A stretch of DNA of 39,966 nt. Origin: an uncultured Sphingorhabdus sp. (GTDB taxonomy: Bacteria; Pseudomonadota; Alphaproteobacteria; Sphingomonadales; Sphingomonadaceae). Numbering within the stretch: the stretch's first letter is position 1; each line of letters begins with the position of its first letter. The notes beneath the pieces were generated by a model. The model had not been told where the DNA came from and ran no database searches. It worked only from the letters and a program-made list of their open reading frames with translations. Of this stretch, positions 16,535 to 25,428 are shown in pieces. The stretch spans positions 1 through 39,966 of the forward strand of contig NZ_CALMSV010000124.1 in the NCBI RefSeq assembly GCF_937872355.1, read 5' to 3'. A program made the translations under genes and the position numbers.

Positions 16535-17347
16535 CTAACGCTGACATTTCGGGCAGTAGAAGGTCGATCTGCCCGAATCAACACGGCGTTGGACGGTCGT
16601 TCCGCAATGGCAGGATTCGCCTTCGCGACCATAGACCAGCCAGTCCTTCGCAAAATAGCCGAGCTCTCCATCAGGGGCGGCAAAGTCACGCAATGTCGAT
16701 CCGCCCGCCTTGATTGCGGCTGCCAAGACGTCCTTAATCGCGATCACCAGGCCTTCAACGCGCGGACGGCTTATTTTGAGCGCAGGCGTCACCGGTGAAA
16801 TCCCGGCCATATGCAAAGCCTCGCAAACATAGATATTGCCGAGCCCAGCGACGATGGATTGGTTGAGCAACATTGCCTTGATCGGTGCTTTTCGCCCTCG
16901 AAGTGCCGTGTGCAGAACCTTTGCATCAAATTCGTCGGCCAATGGTTCAGGCCCCATGGCTACGAAATGCCGGAAACTTTCGATGTCACCGCTGCGAACG
17001 ATGTCGAGCGATCCAAAGCGCCGATGATCGTTCAAGGCAACCACCCTGCCAGCGCCGGTTTCGAGGATGAAATGATCGTGCTTTTCGATTTCGTCTGGAT
17101 CGACTCGCCAACGACCCGACATGCCCAGGTGAAATATCAGAGTGTCGTCGCGGTCGGTGTGGATCAGACCATATTTCGCCCGGCGCCCCAACCCCGTCAC
17201 CCGCGCGCCTGTCAGACGCTGGCGGATATCGACCGGGATCGGCCAGCGCAGGTCGGCCCGACGCGGTTCGGCACGCATGATTACCTCGCCATCCAGCACG
17301 GCACGCAGGCCGGCAACTGTTGTTTCGACTTCGGGAAGCTCTGGCAT
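16535..17347 (-). CDS. mutM: Formamidopyrimidine-DNA glycosylase
   Basis: A 270-residue bifunctional glycosylase/AP lyase that removes 8-oxoguanine and formamidopyrimidines. The N-terminus MPELPEVETT supplies the catalytic Pro2 and Glu3. The conserved lysine sits in LGRRAKYGLIHTD. The helix-two-turn-helix region is LLNQSIVAGLGNIYVCEALH, and a C-terminal zinc finger closes the protein. That finger has C-x-C (SCHCG) for the first pair instead of the more usual C-x2-C, then CPKCQR. Divergent from ubiE, with 47 bp between the starts. Confidence 0.96.
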   Translation of the reverse strand: MPELPEVETTVAGLRAVLDGEVIMRAEPRRADLRWPIPVDIRQRLTGARVTGLGRRAKYGLIHTDRDDTLIFHLGMSGRWRVDPDEIEKHDHFILETGAGRVVALNDHRRFGSLDIVRSGDIESFRHFVAMGPEPLADEFDAKVLHTALRGRKAPIKAMLLNQSIVAGLGNIYVCEALHMAGISPVTPALKISRPRVEGLVIAIKDVLAAAIKAGGSTLRDFAAPDGELGYFAKDWLVYGREGESCHCGTTVQRRVDSGRSTFYCPKCQR

Positions 17348-17394
17348 ATCGAATCCGCTAGCGGGCGCTCTTCCAGTTGGCTAGAGGCTTCGCC

Positions 17395-18126
17395 ATGACC
17401 GATACCGTCTCCTTTGGCTATGAACAGGTTAGCCCCGAAGAAAAGACCCAGCGCGTGCGTGGCGTCTTTTCGAGCGTTGCCAGCAAATATGACATCATGA
17501 ACGATGCCATGTCGGGCGGGATGCACAGGCTTTGGAAGGACCAGTTCGTTCGCCGCGTGAAACCGCGTGCAGGCGAAGATATTCTCGATATGGCGGGCGG
17601 CACCGGCGACATCGCCTTTCGCATGGAAAAGGCCGGGGCCAATATCACCGTCAGCGATATAAACCCCGACATGCTCGCAGTCGGCATGGAGCGTGCGGTC
17701 GAACGTGGCATTGATACGCTGGTGTGGAGCGAACAGAATGCCGAGAAGCTGACCTTTCCGGACAGGCATTTCGACGCCTATACGATTGCCTTTGGCATCA
17801 GGAACGTCACCGATATTCCGGCTGCCCTTCGCGAGGCGCATCGTGTGCTGCGTTATGGCGGGCGGTTCTTCTGCCTCGAATTCTCGACGGTCGAATGGCC
17901 GGGGCTTTCGAAGGTCTATGATGTCTATTCGCACCACCTGCTCCCCAAAATGGGCAAGGTGATTGCAGGCGATGAAGACAGCTATCGCTACCTAGCCGAA
18001 TCGATCCGCAAATTCCCCCCGATGCCGCAGTTCGAGCGTATGATCCGCGATGCCGGTTTTGCACAGACCAAGGTCGAGCCGATATTGGGCGGGCTGGTGG
18101 CTATCCACAGCGGCTGGAAGGTTTGA
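17395..18126 (+). CDS. ubiE: Ubiquinone/menaquinone C-methyltransferase UbiE
   Basis: A 243-residue SAM-dependent methyltransferase. It C-methylates the demethylated benzoquinol intermediate of ubiquinone (and demethylmenaquinol). Signatures are VFSSVASKYDIMNDAMSGGMHRLWK, motif I ILDMAGGTGDIAFRM, the acidic SDINPDML, and FGIRNVTDIPAALREAHRVL with RFFCLEFS. ATG 17395 gives MTDTVSFGYEQV; the TTG 18 bases earlier is rejected. It starts the cluster ubiE-ubiB-coaBC-dut; ubiB follows after 10 bases, so ubiquinone biosynthesis is grouped here. Confidence 0.96.
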   Translation: MTDTVSFGYEQVSPEEKTQRVRGVFSSVASKYDIMNDAMSGGMHRLWKDQFVRRVKPRAGEDILDMAGGTGDIAFRMEKAGANITVSDINPDMLAVGMERAVERGIDTLVWSEQNAEKLTFPDRHFDAYTIAFGIRNVTDIPAALREAHRVLRYGGRFFCLEFSTVEWPGLSKVYDVYSHHLLPKMGKVIAGDEDSYRYLAESIRKFPPMPQFERMIRDAGFAQTKVEPILGGLVAIHSGWKV

Positions 18127-18136
18127 CGCCTTAGCG

Positions 18137-19681
18137 ATGACGCGCCCGACCACGCATATCCTTCGCCTGCTCAAATGGGGCCGCATATTGGCGCGCCACG
18201 GGGCACTGCGCGGGATCGAAAAGGACCGGAATACACCGCCGCAGGTGAAGCGACTGTGCCGGATTGCGCGATTGGGAACGATCCAGCCAAAGGTGCCGGA
18301 CTATGCGGGGGCTTTCCGCGAAATCGGCCCTGCCGCAATTAAGCTCGGGCAGACGCTGGCCACCCGCCCGGATTTGGTCGGCGAGGAAGCGGCGCATAAT
18401 TTGCTGACACTTCAGGATTCGCTGCCTCCCGAGAAATTCGGGCGGATCTATGACGAGATCGACCATAGCCTGAATAAACCAGCCGCCGAATTGTTCGAAC
18501 ATGTCGATCCAGAGCCGGTAGGTGCCGCCTCGATCGCACAGGTGCACCGTGCACGCACAACCGACGGTCGCGAGGTTGCGGTCAAGGTTCTCCGCCCCGG
18601 TATCCGTGAACAATTTGCGCGCGACATCGAAACCTATGAATGGGCCGCCGCCCATCTGGAAGCGCTGGGCGGGGAAGCCGCACGCCTACGACCGCAACTC
18701 GTCATCGCCAACCTCAAACGCTGGACCTTGCGTGAGCTGGACCTGAGGCGAGAAGCTGCTTCGGCAAGTGAACTCAAGGAAGCGATGGTAGCAGTCGAGG
18801 GCTATCATATCCCGGCCATCGACTGGGATCGCACCTCGGGCCGGGTGATGACGCTCGAATGGGTCGATGGCATCAAGATTTCGGATGTGGAGGCTTTGAA
18901 GGCTGCCGGCCATGATACCGGCAAACTGGCCGAAAAACTGGTTCTAACCTTCCTGCGACAAGCCATTTCCGAAGGCTTTTTCCACGCCGACATGCACCAG
19001 GGCAATCTTTTCGTCCGCCCCGATGGCTGCATCGTTGCGATCGACTTCGGTATCATGGGCCGGATCAACCGTCAGGCGCGTTTATGGCTAGCCGAAATCC
19101 TCTACGGCCTGACCACAGGCAATTACCGCCGCGTCGCTGAAATCCATTTCGAGGCGCAATATGTGCCCAGCTATCACAATGTCGACGAATTCGCGACCGC
19201 GCTGCGCGCAGTGGGCGAGCCGACACGCGGCAAGCCGGTGAGCGAATTGTCGGTCGGGCAGATGCTCGACAGCCTGTTTGCGATCACCCGCGATTTTGAC
19301 ATGCAGACCCAACCGCATCTGTTGCTTCTCCAGAAAACGATGGTGATGGTGGAAGGTGTAGCCACCAGCCTGAACCCCGCCATCAACATGTGGGATGTTG
19401 CAGCCCCCTATGTCGGGGAATGGATTAGAGGCGAACTGGGGCCTGAAGCTGCGCTCGCCGATGGCCTGCGCGACCGTGTGAAAACGCTCGCTCTGATTCC
19501 CGACCTGATTAAGCGGCTTGATGATCAATTGCCTAAAAAAGGCGGCGCCCCGCCCCCGCCACCACTGCCCGAGATCGAATTGATCTGGGAGAAACGCCGG
19601 GGCGGAAATGGCTGGCGCTATACCGCTATCGCCATCCTCGCCGCTTCCGCTGGCGCTGCGGGCATGTGGGCGTTAGGATAG
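18137..19681 (+). CDS. ubiB: Ubiquinone biosynthesis protein UbiB (ABC1/ADCK kinase-like)
   Basis: A 514-residue atypical kinase-like ATPase required for aerobic ubiquinone synthesis. Family marks are the KxGQ motif in AIKLGQTLATRPDLVG, the Ala-rich loop PVGAASIAQVHRA replacing the Gly-rich loop, the VAIDFGIMGRI DFG motif, and FFHADMHQGNLF (catalytic loop). A C-terminal hydrophobic helix ([19 protein letters not shown]) anchors it in the membrane; a Pro-rich stretch (GGAPPPPPLPEIE) precedes it. ATG 18137 is chosen since the upstream frame overlaps ubiE. coaBC starts four bases after its stop. Confidence 0.96.
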   Translation: MTRPTTHILRLLKWGRILARHGALRGIEKDRNTPPQVKRLCRIARLGTIQPKVPDYAGAFREIGPAAIKLGQTLATRPDLVGEEAAHNLLTLQDSLPPEKFGRIYDEIDHSLNKPAAELFEHVDPEPVGAASIAQVHRARTTDGREVAVKVLRPGIREQFARDIETYEWAAAHLEALGGEAARLRPQLVIANLKRWTLRELDLRREAASASELKEAMVAVEGYHIPAIDWDRTSGRVMTLEWVDGIKISDVEALKAAGHDTGKLAEKLVLTFLRQAISEGFFHADMHQGNLFVRPDGCIVAIDFGIMGRINRQARLWLAEILYGLTTGNYRRVAEIHFEAQYVPSYHNVDEFATALRAVGEPTRGKPVSELSVGQMLDSLFAITRDFDMQTQPHLLLLQKTMVMVEGVATSLNPAINMWDVAAPYVGEWIRGELGPEAALADGLRDRVKTLALIPDLIKRLDDQLPKKGGAPPPPPLPEIELIWEKRRGGNGWRYTAIAILAASAGAAGMWALG

Positions 19682-19685
19682 GGCC

Positions 19686-20921
19686 ATGACCCAGAAACGC
19701 ATCCTGTTGATCGTCGGCGGCGGCATCGCGGCCTATAAGGCGTGCGAGCTTGTGCGCACGATCCGCAAGGCAGGGCATGCCGTGCGCTGCGTCCTGACCA
19801 AGGGCGGTTCGCAGTTCGTCACGCCGCTGACATTAGGGGCGTTATCCGAGGACAAGGTTTATACCGACCTGTTCGACCTGAAGGATGAGGCCGAAATGGG
19901 GCACATCCAGCTTTCGCGTCAGGCAGACTTGGTCGTCGTCTGCCCCGCAACTGCCGACCTGCTCGCCAAGATGCATGCGGGCATTGCTGACGATCTGGCT
20001 ACCACCCTGCTGCTGGCCACCGACAAGCCGGTGTTGGCTGTTCCCGCGATGAATGTCCGTATGTGGCAGCACCCGGCAACGCGGCGCAATGTGGCGGGCT
20101 TGCGCGCTGATGGCGTGCATGTGATGGATCCGGATGCGGGCGAAATGGCGTGCGGTGAATTCGGCCCGGGTCGCTTGCCCGAAATCGAGCGTATCTTTGC
20201 CGAGATCAGCCACCATTTGGCGACCGCGACGCCTGTGATGGCCGCCCAGCCCGATTTTGCCGAGCCCGCGCACCGCCCGCTTTTCGGGAAGCATGTGCTG
20301 GTAACCGCTGGCCCCACACATGAGCCGATAGATCCGGTGCGTTATATCGCCAACCGTTCCTCAGGGCGGCAGGGTTTTGCAATTGCACAGGCCGCCGCAG
20401 AAATGGGTGCGGACGTCACACTGATCGCAGGCCCTGTCCATCTCACGACACCTCCGGGCGTCATCCGCATCGATGTCGAAAGCGCGCGCGAAATGCTCGC
20501 CGAGGTCGAGAAAGCCCTGCCCGCCGATGTCGCGATCATGGTGGCGGCGGTTGCGGACTGGCGCGCCGCCGATGAAGCTGACCAGAAAATCAAGAAGGAT
20601 GGCAAGGGCGTGCCTCCGCTGGCACTAGCCGAAAACCCTGACATATTGGCTACACTTGGTAAGCATGGGAAGCGCCCTGCCCTGCTCATCGGCTTCGCAG
20701 CCGAGACCGAGAAGGTCGTCGAGCATGCCCAAGCCAAACTTACCAAAAAAGGCTGTGACTGGATTGTGGCCAATGACGTCTCGGGTGATGTCATGGGTGG
20801 TGCCAACAACGCCGTGCATATTGTCACCAAAACCGGCGTCGAAAGCCTTGCTGATGCGCCCAAGGATGTGATTGCCCGCAAATTGATGGAGAAGGTCGCA
20901 AATGCCGTCGGACAAGGTTGA
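19686..20921 (+). CDS. coaBC: Bifunctional phosphopantothenoylcysteine decarboxylase/phosphopantothenate-cysteine ligase
   Basis: A 411-residue coenzyme A biosynthesis enzyme. The N-terminal flavoprotein CoaC domain decarboxylates phosphopantothenoylcysteine: [22 protein letters not shown] (PxMNxxMW motif) and the substrate-clamp loop [12 protein letters not shown] with the catalytic cysteine. The C-terminal CoaB domain joins cysteine to phosphopantothenate: [29 protein letters not shown] and the KIKKDG lysine motif. Length is typical. The 3' end overlaps dut by 20 bases in another frame. Confidence 0.97.
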   Translation: MTQKRILLIVGGGIAAYKACELVRTIRKAGHAVRCVLTKGGSQFVTPLTLGALSEDKVYTDLFDLKDEAEMGHIQLSRQADLVVVCPATADLLAKMHAGIADDLATTLLLATDKPVLAVPAMNVRMWQHPATRRNVAGLRADGVHVMDPDAGEMACGEFGPGRLPEIERIFAEISHHLATATPVMAAQPDFAEPAHRPLFGKHVLVTAGPTHEPIDPVRYIANRSSGRQGFAIAQAAAEMGADVTLIAGPVHLTTPPGVIRIDVESAREMLAEVEKALPADVAIMVAAVADWRAADEADQKIKKDGKGVPPLALAENPDILATLGKHGKRPALLIGFAAETEKVVEHAQAKLTKKGCDWIVANDVSGDVMGGANNAVHIVTKTGVESLADAPKDVIARKLMEKVANAVGQG

Positions 20922-21351
20922 AATCAGGGTCAAGCGGCTCAACAATGGCGCAGGCCTGCCCCTGCCTGCTTATGCCAGCGCAGGTGCGGCTGGCATGGAT
21001 ATTTGCGCGGCCGAGGCAATCACCCTGAAACCGGGCAAGCGCGCAGCCGTGCCAACTGGTTTCGCCTTTGCTATTCCGCATGGCTATGAAATTCAGGTCC
21101 GCCCGCGTTCGGGCCTCGCGCTTAAACATGGCGTTACCTGCTTGAATACGCCCGGAACGATCGATTGCGACTATCGCGGCGAAGTGAAAGTCATTCTCGC
21201 CAATCTGGGCGATGAAGAGGTCAGCTTCGAACGTGGTGACCGGATTGCCCAATTGGTGGTCGCCGCCGCGCCGCAAGCCAAAATAAGCGAGGTAGACGTG
21301 CTGGATGAGACCGTACGTGGCGCAGGCGGGTTCGGTTCCACGGGGGTATGA
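20902..21351 (+). CDS. dut: Deoxyuridine 5'-triphosphate nucleotidohydrolase
   Basis: A 149-residue trimeric dUTPase converting dUTP to dUMP, which keeps uracil out of DNA and feeds dTMP synthesis. All five family motifs are visible in order: [32 protein letters not shown] (catalytic Asp region), GDRIAQLVV and [10 protein letters not shown] at the C-terminus. It overlaps the coaBC end by 20 bases and the next gene start by ATGA (21348-21351). dut next to coaBC is a common bacterial pairing. Confidence 0.97.
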   Translation: MPSDKVEIRVKRLNNGAGLPLPAYASAGAAGMDICAAEAITLKPGKRAAVPTGFAFAIPHGYEIQVRPRSGLALKHGVTCLNTPGTIDCDYRGEVKVILANLGDEEVSFERGDRIAQLVVAAAPQAKISEVDVLDETVRGAGGFGSTGV

Positions 21352-22103
21352 CGCTCAGCGACGCCCAGCTAGATCGCTACGCCCGCCATATCGTACTTCG
21401 CGATATTGGCGGCCCCGGCCAGAGCAAACTGCTCTATAGCCATGTACTGTTGATCGGAGCGGGTGGCATCGGCTGCCCGGCCATTCAGTATCTGGCGGCG
21501 GCGGGCGTTGGCACGATCAGCGCGGTCGACGATGACGATATTTCCCTATCCAATTTGCAGCGCCAGGTGCTTTTCAGCGAAGCGCAAATCGGACAGCCCA
21601 AGGTCTTGGCGGCAGCCGAGGCCGTAGCGCGCTTAAATCCCGATGTACGTTTTCACGCTATACAAGAGCGCATTACGGCAGAAACTTCTGCACAGATGTT
21701 AGAAGATGTTGATGTCGTGATCGACGGCAGCGACAATTTTGCCACCCGCCTGATCGTTAACGATCTTTGCATCGCCGCACGTGTGCCGCTGGTAAGCGCC
21801 GCCATTGGCCAGTTCCACGGCCAGATTGGCACCTTCACCGGCTGGGAAGCCGATGCCCCCTGCTATCGCTGTTTCGTCGGCGACGCGCATGACCCCGATG
21901 ATTGCGACGATTGCGCAACACAGGGCGTGCTCGGCGCGATGTGCGGCCTGATGGGCAGCTTCGCCGCGATGGAAGCCATCCGCGCCCTCACCGGATTTGG
22001 TGACGACACGAAGGGCAAGCTGCATATTTTCGATGGCCTCAAACCCGCGATGCGGACAGTGAACTTGCCGAAAGATCCGGAGTGCAGGAGTTGCGGCCGT
22101 TAG
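21348..22103 (+). CDS. MoeB/ThiF/HesA-type adenylyltransferase
   Basis: A 251-residue E1-like enzyme that adenylates the C-terminal glycine of a small sulfur carrier (MoaD or ThiS type). The Rossmann motif is [30 protein letters not shown] and DGSDNFATR are family signatures. CYRC and a final CRSCG form the zinc site, and [12 protein letters not shown] matches the crossover loop. There is no rhodanese domain, so it is the short form. From sequence alone I cannot decide between molybdopterin and thiamine pathways; no carrier gene is in the window. Its TAG stop overlaps the stop of the convergent gene. Confidence 0.9.
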   Translation: MTLSDAQLDRYARHIVLRDIGGPGQSKLLYSHVLLIGAGGIGCPAIQYLAAAGVGTISAVDDDDISLSNLQRQVLFSEAQIGQPKVLAAAEAVARLNPDVRFHAIQERITAETSAQMLEDVDVVIDGSDNFATRLIVNDLCIAARVPLVSAAIGQFHGQIGTFTGWEADAPCYRCFVGDAHDPDDCDDCATQGVLGAMCGLMGSFAAMEAIRALTGFGDDTKGKLHIFDGLKPAMRTVNLPKDPECRSCGR

Positions 22104-22903
22104 CGCGGATGCAGGCGGCGGAATTCCTCAGCCAGTACCGGTAGACACGCGAGCATCCGAAGCGCCGCCAATTGCGGTGTAATATCCATTTTTGCTGCTT
22201 TGGCTTCGATAGCCTTTTCGCGGGCACTGCGCTTTGCTCCCTTTTTCCCCAGCATCATCTCATACATGCTTCCGCCGTCCATATCGCTGTGCAGATAATC
22301 GGCAAAATCATGATATTCTGGCGATTTCTGGCCGATAAGATCATAAGCAAGACACGTATCAACATCAGGCAAAGCGATAGGTGTCAGGCTAGGCACCATC
22401 AGCACTTCTTGCAGCCGGTCTTCATGGGCTGCATTGAAAATTGCGCTACATTTCGGAGCGATTGCTTTGCGGAAAGCTTCCTTGCGCGCGATGTCTTCGG
22501 TGCTGCGTTCCCAACTGGGTGTCATTCTCCGCATCGCTGCTCCGAAAAAATCTGACACGACAGCAGCTTCGCCTAAATCGCTTGCAAGCCTGACAATCAC
22601 AGCATCTTTCAATCGTTCGGCATCCGCCTTACCTAGAAATTCCTCGTACCGGTTTTCCGATGCTGAAAGCGTGTCGATATTCTGCACATCCTGCCCTGCT
22701 CCGGCGTCAGCAATTTCAATGATGTCGTTTTCTTGAAACGGCAGATTTGCTAGCGCAGCACAATCTACTTCCTGACGCCGTTCGCTGCCGAGCAAAATCG
22801 AACGTCCGACAGCAGGGTTCGCCAACTCGCTGAAATCAGATGCGGTTGCCGGCGAGATGGGTGGCAGCGCGAGAAGCAGCGCAAGACCCAGTTTCCATTT
22901 CAT
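22100..22903 (-). CDS. Exported protein of unknown function
   Basis: A 267-residue protein with a clear signal peptide (MKWKLGLALLLALPPISPATA, cleavage probably after ATA). The mature part is mainly helical, Ala/Glu/Leu-rich, with three cysteines scattered widely (VDCAAL, PKCSAIF, TCLAYDL) plus one near the end (MLACLPVL). A charged helix KGAKRSAREKAIEAKAAK lies near the C-terminus. I do not recognise a family. ATG 22903 overlaps the cobB stop in ATGA, so the two are probably cotranscribed and coupled. An earlier start at 22924 lies inside cobB and adds residues ahead of the signal. Confidence 0.7.
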   Translation of the reverse strand: MKWKLGLALLLALPPISPATASDFSELANPAVGRSILLGSERRQEVDCAALANLPFQENDIIEIADAGAGQDVQNIDTLSASENRYEEFLGKADAERLKDAVIVRLASDLGEAAVVSDFFGAAMRRMTPSWERSTEDIARKEAFRKAIAPKCSAIFNAAHEDRLQEVLMVPSLTPIALPDVDTCLAYDLIGQKSPEYHDFADYLHSDMDGGSMYEMMLGKKGAKRSAREKAIEAKAAKMDITPQLAALRMLACLPVLAEEFRRLHPR

Positions 22904-23616
22904 TCCAGTATCTCCTCTACCCAATCCGGCACCACTTCGGTTGCCGGCCCGTAACGCGCGTCGTCAAAGAAATGGCTTCCCTGCGAGGGTTCAAGATTCA
23001 ATTCCAGGGTTTTGGCCCCCTGCGCCTTCGCATCGCGCACAAAACCCGCCGCCGGATAAACCGCACCCGATGTGCCGATGCTGACAAAAAGGTCGGCGGT
23101 GCGGATCGCTGCGTAGATTTCGGGCATATGGTAAGGCATTTCGCCGAACCAGACCACGTCGGGTCGTAACGCTGGGGTACCGCAAATCGGGCAAGCCGGG
23201 CGATGCTGCATCGGATCGCGCCAGTCGCTGCGGATCTCGCAAGCCATGCACAGCGCCTTCAGATGCTCGCCATGCATGTGGAGCAGACGCTCGGCCCCTG
23301 CCCGTTCGTGCAAATCGTCGACATTCTGCGTGACGATCAACAGATTGCGCCCATCGCCGCGCCAGTGCCGGTCAAGCTCGGCGAGCGCATAATGCGCGTC
23401 ATTGGGTTCCTTGGTCTGAATGGCCGCGCGGCGCATGTCGTAAAAGCGGTGCACCAGATCGGGGTCGCGTTCGAACGCTTCGGGTGTCGCGACGTCTTCA
23501 ACCCTGTGTTTCTCCCAAAGCCCGCCTGCATCGCGGAAAGTGTCGACCCCGCTTTCGGCGCTCACACCTGCTCCGGTGAGGATTACGATATTGCGAATAT
23601 TGGTCATCTCGCCCAT
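22900..23616 (-). CDS. cobB: NAD-dependent deacylase, class III sirtuin
   Basis: A 238-residue sirtuin that removes acyl groups from protein lysines using NAD. The NAD fold GAGVSAESGVDTFRDAGGLW, the QNVDDLHERAG motif and the catalytic H115 in LLHMHGEH are present. A zinc site is formed by C123-x2-C126 and C142-x2-C145. Y59-x2-R62 (FYDMRR) is the YxxR pair that in class III sirtuins (SIRT5, E. coli CobB) reads the carboxylate of succinyl- or malonyl-lysine, so desuccinylase activity is likely. Start 23616 (MGEMTNIRN) or 23607 (MTNIRN); the longer open frame to 23682 runs into dapB's upstream space. Divergent from dapB by 28 bases. Confidence 0.93.
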   Translation of the reverse strand: MGEMTNIRNIVILTGAGVSAESGVDTFRDAGGLWEKHRVEDVATPEAFERDPDLVHRFYDMRRAAIQTKEPNDAHYALAELDRHWRGDGRNLLIVTQNVDDLHERAGAERLLHMHGEHLKALCMACEIRSDWRDPMQHRPACPICGTPALRPDVVWFGEMPYHMPEIYAAIRTADLFVSIGTSGAVYPAAGFVRDAKAQGAKTLELNLEPSQGSHFFDDARYGPATEVVPDWVEEILE

Positions 23617-23644
23617 GAAGCAGCAAATTCTAAGGCACGCAACT

Positions 23645-24373
23645 ATGGCAAAAGTCGGTATCATTGGCAGCAAGGGCCGCATGGGTCAGGCGTTGGTAGA
23701 CGCCATCAACGAAGCAGGGCTTGAACATGCAGGCGGGGTCGACAAGGGTGACGATATCGCAGGCCTTGCTGCGGCATCCGATGTGCTGGTCGATTTCTCC
23801 AGCCCACATGCGCTGGAAACCAATCTGGCTGCCTGCAATTTTGCCAAGAAACCGATTGTTATAGGCACTACCGGCCTCGAAGAGCGGCATCACTGGCTGA
23901 TCGACGATGCCGCGCAGGATATTGCCGTTATGCAGACCGGTAACACCTCGCTCGGCGTCACCATGCTCGCCGCGCTGGTAAAAGAGGCCGCATCGCGGCT
24001 CGGAACCGACTGGGACGTCGAAATCGTCGAAATGCATCATCGGATGAAGGTTGATGCCCCTTCTGGCACAGCCCTGCTGCTGGGCGAAGCCGCCGCTGCC
24101 GGACGCTATATTGACCTTGCCGACAATAGCGAGCGTGGCCGCGACGGCATCACTGGGGCACGCAAAGAAGGCGCGATCGGCTTTGCATCGCTGCGCGGTG
24201 GCACGGTGGCGGGCGATCATAGTGTGATATTGGCAGGCAATGAGGAGAGCATCACCCTATCACACCGTGCCGAAAACCGGATGATCTTTGCCCGTGGCGC
24301 GGTGAAGGCCGCGATCTGGCTGATGCAGCAAAAGCCCGGGCGATACACGATGCCCGAAGTTCTGGGGCTGTAA
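23645..24373 (+). CDS. dapB: 4-hydroxy-tetrahydrodipicolinate reductase
   Basis: A 242-residue enzyme of the diaminopimelate/lysine pathway that reduces 4-hydroxy-tetrahydrodipicolinate with NAD(P)H. The N-terminal nucleotide-binding motif is VGIIGSKGRMGQALV. The catalytic and substrate segment is EMHHRMKVDAPSGTALLLGEA, with the His pair and Lys. GRDGITGARKEGAIGFASLRGG is conserved as well. ATG 23645 gives the family start MAKVGIIGSKG; the open frame upstream overlaps cobB. The stop is only 2 bases from that of the convergent LacI-type gene. Confidence 0.96.
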   Translation: MAKVGIIGSKGRMGQALVDAINEAGLEHAGGVDKGDDIAGLAAASDVLVDFSSPHALETNLAACNFAKKPIVIGTTGLEERHHWLIDDAAQDIAVMQTGNTSLGVTMLAALVKEAASRLGTDWDVEIVEMHHRMKVDAPSGTALLLGEAAAAGRYIDLADNSERGRDGITGARKEGAIGFASLRGGTVAGDHSVILAGNEESITLSHRAENRMIFARGAVKAAIWLMQQKPGRYTMPEVLGL

Positions 24374-24375
24374 GG

Positions 24376-25383
24376 CTAACTCCCGCGACGCACCAGTTGC
24401 ACCGGCACGCGGCGGTGGGTCAGTGGCTCGCCTGATATGCGATTCAACACATTCTGGACCAGCAGGTCACCTGCCTGCTCGAAATCCGGCTCAATCGTCG
24501 TCAGCGGCGGCGACGAATAATTGCCGGCCCGGATCCCGTCAAAACCGATGACCGAAACACGTTCAGGAACCGATATCCCGCTTTCGGAAAGCGCCCGCAA
24601 GACGCCCAGCGCGGTCAGATCACAGGCAGCAAATATGCCGTCGAAAGGCTGGCCGGACTGGAGCAAAGTCCGAACGGCCTCGACGCCTTGCTCCTCACGC
24701 GACAGGCTTTCGTCGACCTCGATTGCGGGAGCGGATAGCCCAGCCATGCGCAACTCTTCGGCAAATCCGTCATAGCGTTCGCCAAACTGGCGTTGTTGCG
24801 AGGCGCGAGCGCCGATGAAAACCGGATGCTTTCGCCCTCGTTCAATCAGGTAGCGCGCAGCGATCCGGCCGCCACCTTCATTCTCGCTGCGCACCCAGCG
24901 CAGATCATCATCGGGCGCGCCCCAGCAGACCCAGGCCTTGTCCGGATGGTCGAGCCCGCGGAAGTAGGCCCAAGCTTCCGGATTTTGTGTCGTGCCGATG
25001 ACAATCATCCCGTCGGCCTGACGGGCATCATCATATTGGCCAAAGAAATTTCCGGGACTGTCCTGAAAGGACACCAGCAAATTATAGCCTTTAGCGGCGG
25101 CGGCGGCAGCCACGCTGCCCAGCAAGGAGAAGTAGAAGGGATTTGTCTCGGTGGCACTCTCCCCCGCCCGGCCGATCAGCACCACTGCCAATGTCATCGT
25201 CTCGCCACGCCGGAGCCGTGTGGCGTTCTGGTTGATGACATAGCCCAGTTCCTGTGCGGCCTGCAGCACCTTGGCGCGGGTTTCGTCACTGACCTTCGGG
25301 CTGCCGTTCAAGGCACGCGATACGGTAGGCTGGGTAACGCCTGCCCGCTGCGCGACGTCAAATGCGGTGACCCGAAATGCCAT
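24376..25383 (-). CDS. LacI-family transcriptional regulator
   Basis: A 335-residue regulator. An N-terminal helix-turn-helix (residues 5-25, VTAFDVAQRAGVTQPTVSRAL) and hinge helix region (VINQNATRLRRGET) precede a periplasmic-binding-protein-like effector domain (TLAVVLIGRAG, GIFAACDLTALGVLRALSESGISVPERVSVIGFDG, TTIEPDFEQAG). LacI regulators usually repress sugar or nucleoside uptake genes and are released by a small effector. It lies 45 bp downstream of the metallo-beta-lactamase-fold gene on the same strand. That gene is divergent from a TonB-dependent receptor, so the three probably form one regulated unit. The effector cannot be read from sequence. Confidence 0.93.
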   Translation of the reverse strand: MAFRVTAFDVAQRAGVTQPTVSRALNGSPKVSDETRAKVLQAAQELGYVINQNATRLRRGETMTLAVVLIGRAGESATETNPFYFSLLGSVAAAAAAKGYNLLVSFQDSPGNFFGQYDDARQADGMIVIGTTQNPEAWAYFRGLDHPDKAWVCWGAPDDDLRWVRSENEGGGRIAARYLIERGRKHPVFIGARASQQRQFGERYDGFAEELRMAGLSAPAIEVDESLSREEQGVEAVRTLLQSGQPFDGIFAACDLTALGVLRALSESGISVPERVSVIGFDGIRAGNYSSPPLTTIEPDFEQAGDLLVQNVLNRISGEPLTHRRVPVQLVRRGS

Positions 25384-25428
25384 ATATGCCTCTCCCCGAT
25401 TTTCAGCCTATTACACGCGTCGAGGGGA

